Origin: TMP-24 sp046348855
GTDB lineage: Bacteria; Pseudomonadota; Alphaproteobacteria; Rhodobacterales; Rhodobacteraceae
Length of the DNA stretch: 64,000 nucleotides
NCBI GenBank assembly: GCA_046348855.1
Contig: JAXMDK010000005.1
Span: 1 to 64,000 of the forward strand
Direction: 5' to 3'
Shown here: positions 9,005-18,078 of the stretch, piece after piece
Layout: each line of letters begins with the position of its first letter
Position numbering within the stretch: position 1 is the stretch's first letter
The notes under the pieces: model-generated
The model's database searches: none
What the model was told of the DNA's origin: nothing
The model's input: only the letters and a program-made list of their open reading frames with translations
Program-made: the position numbers and the translations under genes

Positions 9005-10213
9005 TCAGCAGCCGAGCCGTTCCAATGCTCCCCCGAGCGCGTCGACCGGAATGGAATAGTCGTCATGCGCCTCGAACAGGCCCTGCACATTGTTGGCGCG
9101 CGGCCCTGCCAGATAGGAAATTCCGGCCCCGGACACGCGCGCCAGGGCATCCCAATAGGGATATTTCTTGAACGGATGGTCCGCGTGCAGCACCAGCACC
9201 CTGGCCCCCCCGGCACACCACACGATGTTGGTCAGGGCGGCGCCGGAAGGGCCGACCACGATGTCGGCACGCGAGAACAGCTCCACCTGCTCGCTGACGG
9301 AAAGCCGCCCCGGGTCCACGGGCATGAATCCCCTCCCGGCAAGGAATGTCTCGACCTCTGCCTCATTCAGCAGGGTCCGATAGGTCGACGTCCGCTTCAC
9401 GAAAAGGCGCCGGGGGCCGGCACCCGAGCGATCGGTGCCGGGAAGGGCCTGCCTGATGTCGCGGACGAGTTCCTTCAGCAGGCCGACGGGAAGGTATGTG
9501 GTCTCGAGCGACGGAGGGCGGTCGTAGACATCGAAGATCCGGCTGATATCCGCAGGATAGACAAGCTTGCGGACCCGGTAGCCCAGGCCGTTCGTCAGCC
9601 GCTTCACGGCGCGCCCCTTGCCGGAAACGATGGCAAGCAGGTCATATAGGTTGCCATGCAGATTGTCGGACACCAGCAACGGCAGGTCGGTTTCGCCGGT
9701 CAGCTGCAAATAGCCGTAAAGCCGGGGCAGGATTTCCACGAACCAGTGAAAGTAGTTGGCCTGGTGTTCCCCCATGAGATGGATTCCCGCCGGAATTGTC
9801 TCGGGCGCCAGCGGCGGGGGCCTGAAGCTCAGGTGCGGCCCTTCCAGCAGTTCCATGTCCCAAAGCTTCGGGCGAAGCGAAAGGCTCTGGAAACCGGCGC
9901 TGATTTCGTCGCTGCGCGCATTGCCCTGCCCGTCGATCAGGATTCGCGTCCCCGGAATCACCACCACATCGTCGAGCGTGGCGATATACGGGCGCGGGTT
10001 GGCTGTTGACCGTTCCCACTCCCGATCCGGCACGGAGGGGCTTCCGCGCGCGCGCAGGTAGCTTTGGCAGGCCGCCTTGTCGAACAGGATCCCGCCTTTC
10101 TCGACTGCCAGGGACCAGACATCCAGCAGGGGCAGGGAAACCGTGCCTTCCCGATCATCCGCGGGCGCCGGCGGGATCGCGGGCTGCCACGACTTCCGCT
10201 TGAACCATTTCAT
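9005..10213 (-). CDS. Glycosyltransferase family 61 protein
   Basis: A 402-residue protein with the layout of GT61 (DUF563) glycosyltransferases: a central HWFVEILPRLYGY segment, then RRLFVKRTSTYRTLLNE, then FSRADIVVGPSGAALTNIVW near residues 315-335. It probably adds a sugar to a surface polysaccharide or lipid on the cytoplasmic side. It is the last of three minus-strand genes (acyltransferase, cleavage enzyme, glycosyltransferase), ten bases after the previous stop. The base composition of this group is visibly less GC-rich than its neighbours, so acquisition by transfer is possible. Confidence 0.85.
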   Translation of the reverse strand: MKWFKRKSWQPAIPPAPADDREGTVSLPLLDVWSLAVEKGGILFDKAACQSYLRARGSPSVPDREWERSTANPRPYIATLDDVVVIPGTRILIDGQGNARSDEISAGFQSLSLRPKLWDMELLEGPHLSFRPPPLAPETIPAGIHLMGEHQANYFHWFVEILPRLYGYLQLTGETDLPLLVSDNLHGNLYDLLAIVSGKGRAVKRLTNGLGYRVRKLVYPADISRIFDVYDRPPSLETTYLPVGLLKELVRDIRQALPGTDRSGAGPRRLFVKRTSTYRTLLNEAEVETFLAGRGFMPVDPGRLSVSEQVELFSRADIVVGPSGAALTNIVWCAGGARVLVLHADHPFKKYPYWDALARVSGAGISYLAGPRANNVQGLFEAHDDYSIPVDALGGALERLGC

Positions 10214-10223
10214 GCCGGGCCGT

Positions 10224-11126
10224 TCATTTCACCGCCGATCTGGAACAGTTGCAGCGGTCATGCGGCCGCAGGCCCAGAAGCGACCGCAGTCCGGCAGGCG
10301 CCATGACGGTGCGGCCGCAAAGCCCGGCAAGGGCGTGAATTCTGTCGACCATGTCCCGATTGGTCGCCAGTCTGCTCCGCCCCCGGTCCATCCAGAGATT
10401 GTCTTCCAGGCCGATCCTGACGGCCGGAGCCGAGGCCGCGGCAAGCGCGGATGCGGCGATCTGGGTGCTGCCCATGCCGCCAAGCCCCCAGATCGTCCTG
10501 TCCGGCAACGCGGCCACGATGGCCGCAACGCTTGAGAAATCGCACTGTGCGCCAGCAATGTTTCCCAGGATGACATTGGCGTAGAACGGCCCCTGCATGC
10601 CGGTCTTTTCGACCAGATAGGCCATGTAGTTCGCCATCCCCAGATCGAAGATCTCGAACTCCGGCAGAATGCCGTTCTCAAGCATCCGGTCGAGCAGGGA
10701 CCGGACGATATCCGGGGAATTGATGCTGGCCTGCCGGGCGAAGTTCATCGACGAAGGCGTAAGCGACGCCATGTCCGGCCGAAGATCCGCGCCCAGACCC
10801 AGGACATCGGCGCGTTCGTCCAGATCGCAGAAATCGCGGCCGGAACAGGAAACCCCGATGATCAGGTCCGGCCGGCTTTCCCGGATGCCGGCAATCATCC
10901 GTGCATAGACGTCCTTGCGAAAGGTCGGCCGGTCTGTCGCGTCGCGGGCATGCAGGTGAACCATGCTGATCCCCGCATCCGCAGCGTCCAGCACCGTCAG
11001 CACGATCTCATGCGGCTGCAAGGGAACACTGGCCGACATGGCGCGGGTCGGGACCGTGCCGGTCGGCGCAAGATTGACGATCAAAGGCGAACCCTCGTTC
11101 GCCGGGCCCTTGCCAGATATCTTCAT
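10224..11126 (-). CDS. 3-keto-5-aminohexanoate cleavage family enzyme (BKACE)
   Basis: A 300-residue member of the beta-keto acid cleavage enzyme family (DUF849). Seen: an N-terminal NLAPTGTVPTRAMS, the metal-binding MVHLHARD (HxH pattern), IIGVSCSGRDF, and a FEIFDLGMANYMAYL stretch. Family members cleave beta-keto acids with acetyl-CoA to give acetoacetate and an acyl-CoA, using zinc. Here the gene lies between an acyltransferase (ATGA overlap with its stop) and a GT61 glycosyltransferase, which is unusual and suggests it supplies a modified acyl or amino-sugar precursor; that is inference. The start at 11126 is fixed by the coupling. Confidence 0.85.
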   Translation of the reverse strand: MKISGKGPANEGSPLIVNLAPTGTVPTRAMSASVPLQPHEIVLTVLDAADAGISMVHLHARDATDRPTFRKDVYARMIAGIRESRPDLIIGVSCSGRDFCDLDERADVLGLGADLRPDMASLTPSSMNFARQASINSPDIVRSLLDRMLENGILPEFEIFDLGMANYMAYLVEKTGMQGPFYANVILGNIAGAQCDFSSVAAIVAALPDRTIWGLGGMGSTQIAASALAAASAPAVRIGLEDNLWMDRGRSRLATNRDMVDRIHALAGLCGRTVMAPAGLRSLLGLRPHDRCNCSRSAVK

Positions 11127-11791
11127 ACGCTCAGATCGTTGTAGCCGTTGATGCCTTCTTTCCTGATCACCGCCGGGTTGCCCACCACCAGCGCATGATC
11201 GGGGACATCGCGCGTGACGACGGCCCCCGCGGCGACGACGGAATTCGCGCCGATCGAAACCCCGGGAAGAATGACCGCCCCGGTCCCGATCACGCTGCCC
11301 CGGCCGACCGACACAAAGCCCCCGGTGACGACGCCGGGCCCGATCGACGCATATTCGCCGACAGTCGCATGGTGGCCAAGGGACGCCGCCCGGTTGACGA
11401 AGGAAAAATCCTTCAGGTGCGTCTTGCCGCCGATCACGGCGCCGCAATTGACGTAGACCCCGTTTCCGGCCTGCAGACTGCGGGGAACGATGGCGGTCCT
11501 GTCGATCAGGGCCGGAAAGCGCGACGCCCCCAGGCCGCGGGCCTGATCGACGGCGAACTTCCGGTTGCCCGGGGCAAACAGCGCGACGATCAGCGGGTAG
11601 TCGACAAGCCGTTCCCGGAAATGGGCAAGTTCGACCACCTTGCCGGTTTCGATCGCATGGCAGTCCGGGCCATGATTCCGCACGATCGCCACGACATCGA
11701 AGCCGCTGCGGCCGCAGGTTTCCTCGACATCCACGACGATGGAGGACCCGGCGCCAAAAATCACCACACTGGCATCACACCGATCGACCAT
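11123..11791 (-). CDS. NeuD-type sugar O-acyltransferase (left-handed beta-helix)
   Basis: A 222-residue protein in two parts. An N-terminal Rossmann-like piece (SVVIFGAGSSIVVDV) is typical of the NeuD/PglD sugar acyltransferase group. From about residue 90 hexapeptide repeats follow (VSVGRGSVIGTGAVILPGV), ending with the common GNPAVIRK motif. Such enzymes acetylate or otherwise acylate nucleotide-activated or polymer-bound sugars. It is the first gene of the three-gene minus-strand group and overlaps the next by four bases. The acyl donor is unknown, and the adjacent cleavage enzyme could in principle provide one. Confidence 0.85.
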   Translation of the reverse strand: MVDRCDASVVIFGAGSSIVVDVEETCGRSGFDVVAIVRNHGPDCHAIETGKVVELAHFRERLVDYPLIVALFAPGNRKFAVDQARGLGASRFPALIDRTAIVPRSLQAGNGVYVNCGAVIGGKTHLKDFSFVNRAASLGHHATVGEYASIGPGVVTGGFVSVGRGSVIGTGAVILPGVSIGANSVVAAGAVVTRDVPDHALVVGNPAVIRKEGINGYNDLSV

Positions 11792-11959
11792 GCACCAGAT
11801 CGAACCTTTTCTTCCGAAGGCGACGGCTGCCCGAGTGCGCTGCCTGCCAGAGTTTCCGGCCGAAACCGGCCTTGGCGACTATATCAGCAGGGTCACGAAA
11901 CAGTCACCCGGAAAAGACTTCGCCCTCCGGTGGCGGGGGCGCAACGGTCGATCCCCGCC

Positions 11960-12634
11960 TCACGTCACGGGTGGTCCGAGCCTCTTCAGCCCTTCGAGAA
12001 CCGCGGCGGTATCGGTGAGCGCGCCGAAAACGCCGTATTCGACCGTCACCATGTGAAGGGCCGCCTCGTGGGCATACTGGTCGCCGCTGGCGCAGGCGTC
12101 CGAGATCGTCAGGCACTGGAAGTTGCGGTCGCAGGCTTCGCGCAGCGTCGTGTGGACGCAGACATCGGTGGTGCAGCCCGTGAACAGCAGGTGCGTGATG
12201 CCCTGCGCGCGCAGGACATGCTCGAAATCCGTATGGGTGAAGGCGCCGTTGCAGGTCTTGTCGACGATGATGTCCTCGGGACGCACGTCGAGTTCGGGAA
12301 CGATCTGGAAACCGGGGCTGGAGCGCAAGAGCGCGGTCGTGCCCTCAAGGCCGGTCTGCTTGCGCCGCCACTTGTCATAAGGGGTCATGTCCGCAAGGTC
12401 GGCGCGATAGCCCTGCCGGGTGAGGATGATCCGCACCCCGGCCTCGCGGCAGGCGGCCACAAGCCGGTTGACCGCCGGCAGGATCGCGCGAAGCGGCGCC
12501 GGATCGTAGCCCTGGCGGGCGAAATAGCCCGTGGTCGACAGGAAATCCTCCTGCATGTCGATCACGATCAGCGCGGTCTTTCGCGCCTGCAGGTTGCCGT
12601 CATAGGGGTAATCGAATGGCTTGGCCGAAATCAT
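11960..12634 (-). CDS. Isochorismatase-family cysteine hydrolase
   Basis: A 224-residue cysteine hydrolase with the family's Asp-Lys-Cys triad: D in ALIVIDMQEDF (near residue 25), K in IIVDKTCNGAF (near 128) and C in TTDVCVHTT (near 163). The family includes N-carbamoylsarcosine amidase, biuret hydrolase and similar amidases. The start at 12634 follows GAGAAGGAGAA, an excellent ribosome site, whereas the upstream in-frame ATG has none. It lies downstream of the FAD dehydrogenase on the same strand (103-base gap) and is probably part of the amine-degradation locus, where an amidase acting on an N-methylated or carbamoylated intermediate would fit. The exact substrate cannot be read from sequence. 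Confidence 0.85.
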   Translation of the reverse strand: MISAKPFDYPYDGNLQARKTALIVIDMQEDFLSTTGYFARQGYDPAPLRAILPAVNRLVAACREAGVRIILTRQGYRADLADMTPYDKWRRKQTGLEGTTALLRSSPGFQIVPELDVRPEDIIVDKTCNGAFTHTDFEHVLRAQGITHLLFTGCTTDVCVHTTLREACDRNFQCLTISDACASGDQYAHEAALHMVTVEYGVFGALTDTAAVLEGLKRLGPPVT

Positions 12635-12736
12635 GAACCTTCTCCTTCTCGCCGCCCGCGATAGCACGCGCAACGGCCTGGAAAAATCAATTCATGTCCG
12701 GCTCCGCGCCGGATCACCGCCGGCGACAAGCCCCTC

Positions 12737-15157
12737 CTACCCCCTCAGCCGCGCGCCTTCCGGGTCGAAGGGCGGCCGCGCGAGCACCGTTGCCTGGTGC
12801 GGCCGGCCGATCACCTGGACCACGACCTTGTCGCCGGGGCCGGCCAGGCCGGCCTTCAGATAGCACAAGGCCAGCGACTGGCCGACCGAATAGCCATAGG
12901 CGCCCGAAGTGACCTGTCCGGCCGGGGTGCCGTCGGGCAGGAAGATCGGCTCGCCGCCGCTCGCGTCGGCATCGAGGGCCTCGATCGCCACCATCGCCAG
13001 TTGCTGGCGCGCCGGCTGGTCCGCGATGCGGGCATAGGCCTCGCGATTGAGGAAGCCGGGCTTGTCCATCTTCACCAGCCGATCAAGCGCGCTTTCCTGC
13101 GGCCAGTATTCCGGTGAATATTCGCGCCCCCAGCTGCCGTAGCCCTTTTCGATGCGCAAGGACAGAAGCGCGCGCGACCCGACCGGGCCGGCCCCGACCC
13201 CCGCCGCCGCGTCCAGCAGCGCGCGGTAAAGCGCGGGCTGGTCTTCGACGGCGCAATAAAGCTCCCAGCCGAGATCGCCGGTGAACGAGACGCGCAGCGC
13301 CACGACATCGACCCCCGCCACCCGAATCCGGCGCGACCGCATGAACGGGAAGGCGGCGTTCGACAGGTCGGCATCGGTCAGGCCCTGAAGCAGGGCGCGC
13401 GCCTGCGGCCCGGCGACGTTGAAGCCGCCCATCGCGCTGGTCATCGAGGTAAAGCCGACCGTCGCGGGCCGCGGCACGGCGTTGAAGAAGCGCAGGTGGA
13501 ACCGTTCGGCCATGCCCGAGCCGAAGATCATGAAGCTTTCGTCGCCCAGCCTGGTGACGGTGAAATCACCGGCAACGCCGCCGCGCCCGCCGATCAGCGG
13601 CGTCAGGCAGGACCGCCCGGTTTCCACCGGCATCCGGTTGGCAAAAAGCCGGTCAAGCCAAGCCGTCGCCCCCGCGCCTTCGACCCGGTATTTGGCGAAG
13701 TTGGAAATGTCGATGATGCCGGCACAGTCGCGCAACATCCGCGCCTCGCGCCCCACCGGCTCCCACCAGTTCTGCCGCTTGAAGCCGTTGGTTTCGGTCC
13801 TGGGCTCGCCACCTTGCGCGTACCACAAGGGATGCTCCCAGCCGGAGTTCAGGCCGAACACCGCACCAAGCTTTTTCTGGGTGTCGTAGACCGGGCGGGT
13901 GCGCACCGGCCGGCCGGCGGCGCGTTCCTCGTTCGGGAAGTGGATCTTGAAGCGGTGGCTGTACTGGTCCTGCACCCGCGCCCTGGTGAATTTGCGGTCG
14001 GCCCAGTCGCCGAAGCGCGCCACGTCCCAGATGAACATGTCAAGGCTTGGCTCGCCCTCGACCATCCATTCGGCGGCCAGCTTGCCGATGCCGCCCGATT
14101 GCGAAAAGCCGGGGATGATGCCGTTGCAGCAGAAATAGTTGCGCAGTTCCGGCACCGGGCCGAACAGCACGGCGCTGTCGGGCGACCAGATCATCGGGCC
14201 GTTGATGACCTTCTTGACCCCGGCGGTTGCCAGCGCCGGAACCCGGTCGGCGGCGCGCATGATGTTTTCCTCGATGCGGGCAAGGTCGTCGGGGAAAAGC
14301 TCGTGCCCGAAGCCCTGCGGCGTGCCGTCCTCGGCCCAGAATCTCATGTCGCGCTCATAGGCGCCGACCAGCAGGCCCAGCCCTTCCTGACGCAGGTAAT
14401 ATTCGCCGTCGCGGTCGGCGACCGAGGGCAGGCGCCGGTCCATCGCGGCGATCTCGGGGATGGTCTCGGTCACCAGATACTGATGTTCGGTCGGCATCAG
14501 GGGCAGCTCGATCCCGGCCAGGGCGGCGACCTCGCGCCCCCACAGGCCGGCGGCATTGACCACCCATTGCGTGCGGATCTCGCCCTTGGGCGTGCGGACG
14601 ATCCAGCTTCCGTCCGGCTGCGGCTCGGTGGCGATGACCGGGGTGAAGCGGTGGATCTCGGCGCCCCGCTTCCGCGCCCCGGCTGCATAGGCCATGGTCA
14701 CGCCCGACGGATCGACATTGCCGCCCTCGGGTTCGTACATGATGCAGCGGATGCCGTCGAAATTGACCAAGGGATGAAGCCGTTCGGCCTCGTCGCGGCC
14801 GACCTCGTAGAAGTTCATCCGGTAGCGGCGGGCCTTGGCTTCCTGCAGCCGCAGTTGATGTTCGCGGTCTTCGGTCTGCGCCAGATAGAGCGAGCCCGGC
14901 TGGAACACCCCGCAGCCCTGCCCGGTCTCGGCCTCCAGCTCCTTGTAGAGCGACATGGTGTAGTGCTGCAGCAGGCTGATGTTGGTCGAATCATGCAGCC
15001 CGTGGATGTTGGCCGCCGCGTGCCAGGTCGAGCCGCTGGTCAGTTCGTCGCGCTCCAGCAGCACGACGTCCGACCAGCCGAGCTTGGCCAGATGGTAGAG
15101 GATCGAACAGCCGATCAGCCCCCCGCCGATGACGACGACCTGAGCATGTGTGCGCAT
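12737..15157 (-). CDS. FAD-dependent dimethylglycine/sarcosine dehydrogenase-like protein
   Basis: An 806-residue protein built like dimethylglycine and sarcosine dehydrogenases: an N-terminal FAD-binding DAO domain (VVVIGGGLIGC at residues 8-17) and, from about residue 440, an FAO-linker plus GcvT-like folate-binding half (LGWELYCAVEDQPALY; SALDRLVKMDKPGF). The SGSTWHAAA motif places a histidine at residue 46, where this family binds FAD covalently. It would oxidatively remove an N-methyl group and pass the one-carbon unit to tetrahydrofolate. It is read from the LysR side of the locus, towards the cysteine hydrolase. Its true substrate could be an N-methylated amino acid produced by the divergent MttB-family enzyme (inference). 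Confidence 0.88.
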   Translation of the reverse strand: MRTHAQVVVIGGGLIGCSILYHLAKLGWSDVVLLERDELTSGSTWHAAANIHGLHDSTNISLLQHYTMSLYKELEAETGQGCGVFQPGSLYLAQTEDREHQLRLQEAKARRYRMNFYEVGRDEAERLHPLVNFDGIRCIMYEPEGGNVDPSGVTMAYAAGARKRGAEIHRFTPVIATEPQPDGSWIVRTPKGEIRTQWVVNAAGLWGREVAALAGIELPLMPTEHQYLVTETIPEIAAMDRRLPSVADRDGEYYLRQEGLGLLVGAYERDMRFWAEDGTPQGFGHELFPDDLARIEENIMRAADRVPALATAGVKKVINGPMIWSPDSAVLFGPVPELRNYFCCNGIIPGFSQSGGIGKLAAEWMVEGEPSLDMFIWDVARFGDWADRKFTRARVQDQYSHRFKIHFPNEERAAGRPVRTRPVYDTQKKLGAVFGLNSGWEHPLWYAQGGEPRTETNGFKRQNWWEPVGREARMLRDCAGIIDISNFAKYRVEGAGATAWLDRLFANRMPVETGRSCLTPLIGGRGGVAGDFTVTRLGDESFMIFGSGMAERFHLRFFNAVPRPATVGFTSMTSAMGGFNVAGPQARALLQGLTDADLSNAAFPFMRSRRIRVAGVDVVALRVSFTGDLGWELYCAVEDQPALYRALLDAAAGVGAGPVGSRALLSLRIEKGYGSWGREYSPEYWPQESALDRLVKMDKPGFLNREAYARIADQPARQQLAMVAIEALDADASGGEPIFLPDGTPAGQVTSGAYGYSVGQSLALCYLKAGLAGPGDKVVVQVIGRPHQATVLARPPFDPEGARLRG

Positions 15158-15313
15158 GTGGTATTCCGTTCCTGATCCGAGCTTCGGCCTTGCGGGGCAC
15201 GCCGGCCAAGGTGGCCATTTTCCACGCCGGAACGCTACTGAAACTTTGCGGGAAAGGCACCGGGATGGACAAAAAAAACAGGGTCATCACCCAAGCCGAT
15301 CAACAGCACGCTG

Positions 15314-16246
15314 CTATTGCCCCCGGCCCGGCGCCACGCCGGCCATACCGGCGGCGAAGCCCTGCGCCTCGGCCAGCAGACAGTCGCGCACCTTGCGCAC
15401 CACCGGGCCCTTGGCGGTCGGGCTGTCCAGCAGATAGTAGTTCCAGCGGCTGGGCGGGCGGGCGTCGAACGGCTCGACCAGCAGGCCCCGCTCGACATAA
15501 AGCCGCGCCAGCGACCAGGTGGTGACCAGGCAGCCCGCGCCGCTGGCGGCAAGTTCCAGCGCGATGTTGGTGGAATTGGTCGACAGCCGCTTGTCGTTGC
15601 GCGATGCGTCAATCCCCAGCGCCGCCGCCATGTCGGGCCAGAATTCCTGCCGGCCGTGAATGGCGATCCAGTTGGCCTTCAGCACATCCTCGGGCCTGGC
15701 GATCGCCCCGCGCCCCATCACCAGTTCCGGGGCGCAGACCATGACCAGCCGGTCCTGCCACAATTGCGTCGACGCGGCCGGCGGGTTGTCGTCGCGGCGG
15801 ATGGTGATGGAAATATCGGCAATCTGTTCGGTCGGCTGTTCCCAGATGATCCCGTGCACCAGTATCTCGATCTCGGGGTTCTTGCGGCTGAACGTCGATA
15901 CCGCCTTCGACAGCCAGTTTTCGGCGAGGCTGGTCGGGCAGGAAATCACCGCGGTGCGGTTGCGCGCCGAGGCCAGCACCGCCTCGGTGGCGAAATCGAT
16001 CTGGCGAAGCGCCTCGCGCAGCATGGGCAGGAAGGCCTCGCCCATCTCGGTCAGCTTCAGGCTGCGCGGATAGCGGACGAAAAGCCGCCGGCCCAGGTAG
16101 TTTTCCAGCGCCCGCACATGGTTGCTGATCGCCGCCTGGGTATAGCCAAGCTCCTCCGCCGCCTCGGTGAAGCTCAGATGGCGGGCCGAACATTCGAACG
16201 ACCGGATGTAGTTGAGCGGCGGGGGCGCCTTGGCGGGCGGCTTCAT
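15314..16246 (-). CDS. LysR-family transcriptional regulator (GcvA-like)
   Basis: A 310-residue LysR regulator. The N-terminal winged HTH is clear (SFTEAAEELGYTQAAISNHV at about residues 26-45; LGRRLFVRYPRSLKLTEMG), followed by the effector-binding domain. The form of the HTH and the PPLNYIRSFECSAR opening resemble GcvA-type members. The start at 16246 has an AGAGGA site upstream; a start 33 bases earlier is possible. It is transcribed away from the MttB-ABC operon across a 232-base region, so it most likely controls both arms in response to an amine or amino acid. A run of eight T follows the gene on its strand (near 15270-15280), but a strong terminator stem is not evident. Confidence 0.9.
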   Translation of the reverse strand: MKPPAKAPPPLNYIRSFECSARHLSFTEAAEELGYTQAAISNHVRALENYLGRRLFVRYPRSLKLTEMGEAFLPMLREALRQIDFATEAVLASARNRTAVISCPTSLAENWLSKAVSTFSRKNPEIEILVHGIIWEQPTEQIADISITIRRDDNPPAASTQLWQDRLVMVCAPELVMGRGAIARPEDVLKANWIAIHGRQEFWPDMAAALGIDASRNDKRLSTNSTNIALELAASGAGCLVTTWSLARLYVERGLLVEPFDARPPSRWNYYLLDSPTAKGPVVRKVRDCLLAEAQGFAAGMAGVAPGRGQ

Positions 16247-16478
16247 CGGGCAGTCCTCTGGCAGGGGCGACGCCCCCATCTAGCACCTTGGCGCCGACAG
16301 ATGGCATCGTTTTTCTGGGTCATTGGCGACGGTCTTATCATGTGAAGCCCGGCGCCGGATTGGCAATAGTGCCGGAAAGCCAGGGAGTGCCAAGCCGAAT
16401 GACCCCATTTGCGCCACCTTTGTCGGAAAGCCGCGGGATGCAGTCGGCCGGGCGTGCCGTAGTGCCGGAGGCCGGGCA
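16247..16478. promoter_or_regulatory. Divergent control region of the betaine-type locus
   Basis: This 232-base stretch separates the LysR gene (minus strand) from the MttB-family operon (plus strand) and must hold both promoters. It is less GC-rich than the flanking genes, with AT-rich patches near 16308-16342 and 16418-16430. I could not identify a single convincing T-N11-A LysR box. The ribosome site for the plus-strand operon is the GGAG near 16466-16470. No gene is seen inside. Confidence 0.55.
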
Positions 16479-18017
16479 ATGAGTTCGGACCGCAAGGGCG
16501 GCGGCCGGCGGACGCGCGCGGCGCGCGGCGGCGAGACCATCGCGCAACTGCCGTGGCGGCAGGTCCGCAACAGCTACCCACCGATGAAGCTGATCAGCGA
16601 TGATCACCTGGAACAGCTGCACCGCAACTCGATGCGCATCCTGTCCGAGGTCGGCATCCGGGTGATGAGCGGCAAGGCGCTGGACCTGTTCGAGAAGGCC
16701 GGCGCCATCGTCGACCATGACGAACAGGTGATCCGCATCGACGAATCGATCGTCAATGCCGCGCTGGCCACCGCGCCATCGAGCTTCACCCTGACCAGCC
16801 GCAACCCGGCCAAGCGGCTGACCCTTGGCGGCGACGCGATGGTGTTCGGGCTGGTGGCCGGCCCGCCCAACGTCCACGACTGCATCAACGGCCGCCGGCA
16901 GGGCAACTTGGCCGACTACCGGAATTTCACCCGGCTGGCGCATCACTTCAACGCCATCCACATCATCGGCAACCAGGTCTGCGCGCCGATGGAACTGCCG
17001 GCCAACTCGCGCCATCTCGACACCTACCACGCCAACCTGACGCTCAGCGACCTGAGCTTTCATTGCAGCGCCATCGGCCGTGGCCGGGCGGTGGACGGCA
17101 TCCGCATGATGGCAATCGCCCGCGGTGCCAGCCTTGAAGATATGCGCGCCGAGCCGGGCGTCATCACCATCATCTCGGTCAACTCGCCGCGCCTGTTCGA
17201 CGACGCGATGGCCGACGGGCTGATCGCCATGGCCGAACATGGCCAGCCGGTGACGGTGACGCCCTTCACGCTGATGGGCGCCATGACCCCGGTGACGCTG
17301 GCCGCGGCCCTCAGCCAGCAGAACGCCGAGGCGCTGTTCGGGGTGGTGCTGACCCAGCTTGCCAGCCCCGGCGCCCCGGTCATGTATGGCGCCTTCACCT
17401 CGAACGTCGACATGCGGTCGGGCGCGCCCACCTTCGGCACGCCGGAAAACACCAAGGCCAACATCATCGGCGGGCAACTGGCGCGGCGCTACGGCTTGCC
17501 CTACCGCACCTCGAACTCGAACGCCTCGAACGCGGTCGACCTTCAGGCGACCTACGAGACGGAAATGTCCACCTGGGGCGCGGTGCTGGGCGGCGCCAAC
17601 ATGATCTACCACGCCGCCGGCTGGCTTGAAGGCGGGCTGACCGCCTCCTACGAAAAGCTGGTCCTGGATGTCGAAATCCTCCAGAACATGATGGCCTTCC
17701 TCGAACCCCTGTCCTTCGCCGACGACGATCTGGGCTTCGAGGCCATCAGGGCGGTGCCGGCGGGCGGCCATTTCTTCGGGTCCGACCACACGATGGCCCG
17801 CTACGACACCGCCTTCTACCGGCCGATGCTGTCCAACTGGCAGAATTTCGGCAGCTGGCAGGAAGCCGGATCGCGCGACGCTTTGCAGCGGGCGACCGAC
17901 ATCTGGCAGAAGGCGCTGGCGGAATACGAGGAACCCGTGCTCGACCCGGCGATCCGCGAGGAACTGGACGCCTATGTCGCCAGGCGCCGCGAAGAGATCG
18001 GGGGCGGCGAGCCATGA
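16479..18017 (+). CDS. Trimethylamine methyltransferase (MttB) family protein, non-pyrrolysine type
   Basis: A 512-residue member of the MttB superfamily. Family features include KLISDDHLEQLHRNSMRIL at about residues 37-55, LVAGPPNVHDC near 130, and PFTLMGAMTPVTLAAAL near 263. There is no in-frame amber codon, so it is a member without pyrrolysine. Characterised non-Pyl relatives (for example MtgB for glycine betaine, MtpB for proline betaine) transfer a methyl group from a quaternary amine to a corrinoid protein. No corrinoid protein or reactivase gene lies in this window. The gene heads an operon with an OpuC-type importer, which supports a quaternary amine substrate. The start at 16479 follows GGAG with eight-base spacing. 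Confidence 0.85.
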   Translation: MSSDRKGGGRRTRAARGGETIAQLPWRQVRNSYPPMKLISDDHLEQLHRNSMRILSEVGIRVMSGKALDLFEKAGAIVDHDEQVIRIDESIVNAALATAPSSFTLTSRNPAKRLTLGGDAMVFGLVAGPPNVHDCINGRRQGNLADYRNFTRLAHHFNAIHIIGNQVCAPMELPANSRHLDTYHANLTLSDLSFHCSAIGRGRAVDGIRMMAIARGASLEDMRAEPGVITIISVNSPRLFDDAMADGLIAMAEHGQPVTVTPFTLMGAMTPVTLAAALSQQNAEALFGVVLTQLASPGAPVMYGAFTSNVDMRSGAPTFGTPENTKANIIGGQLARRYGLPYRTSNSNASNAVDLQATYETEMSTWGAVLGGANMIYHAAGWLEGGLTASYEKLVLDVEILQNMMAFLEPLSFADDDLGFEAIRAVPAGGHFFGSDHTMARYDTAFYRPMLSNWQNFGSWQEAGSRDALQRATDIWQKALAEYEEPVLDPAIREELDAYVARRREEIGGGEP

Positions 18018-18078
18018 CCGGCCCCCAGCCCTTGTGCCGCCATCGGCCGCAGCGCGACAGCGCCGGCAGGGCCGCCTG

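Noticed and set aside
12737..15175. Long plus-strand reading frame antisense to the FAD dehydrogenase gene
   Set aside because: Low-complexity, His/Arg/Gly-rich product typical of the reverse strand of a GC-rich gene; the minus-strand frame has clear family motifs.
15158..15313. Strong terminator after the LysR gene
   Set aside because: A run of eight T is present on the minus strand, but only a very short imperfect stem precedes it.
16479..18017. Pyrrolysine-containing MttB
   Set aside because: The frame runs through without an in-frame TAG codon.
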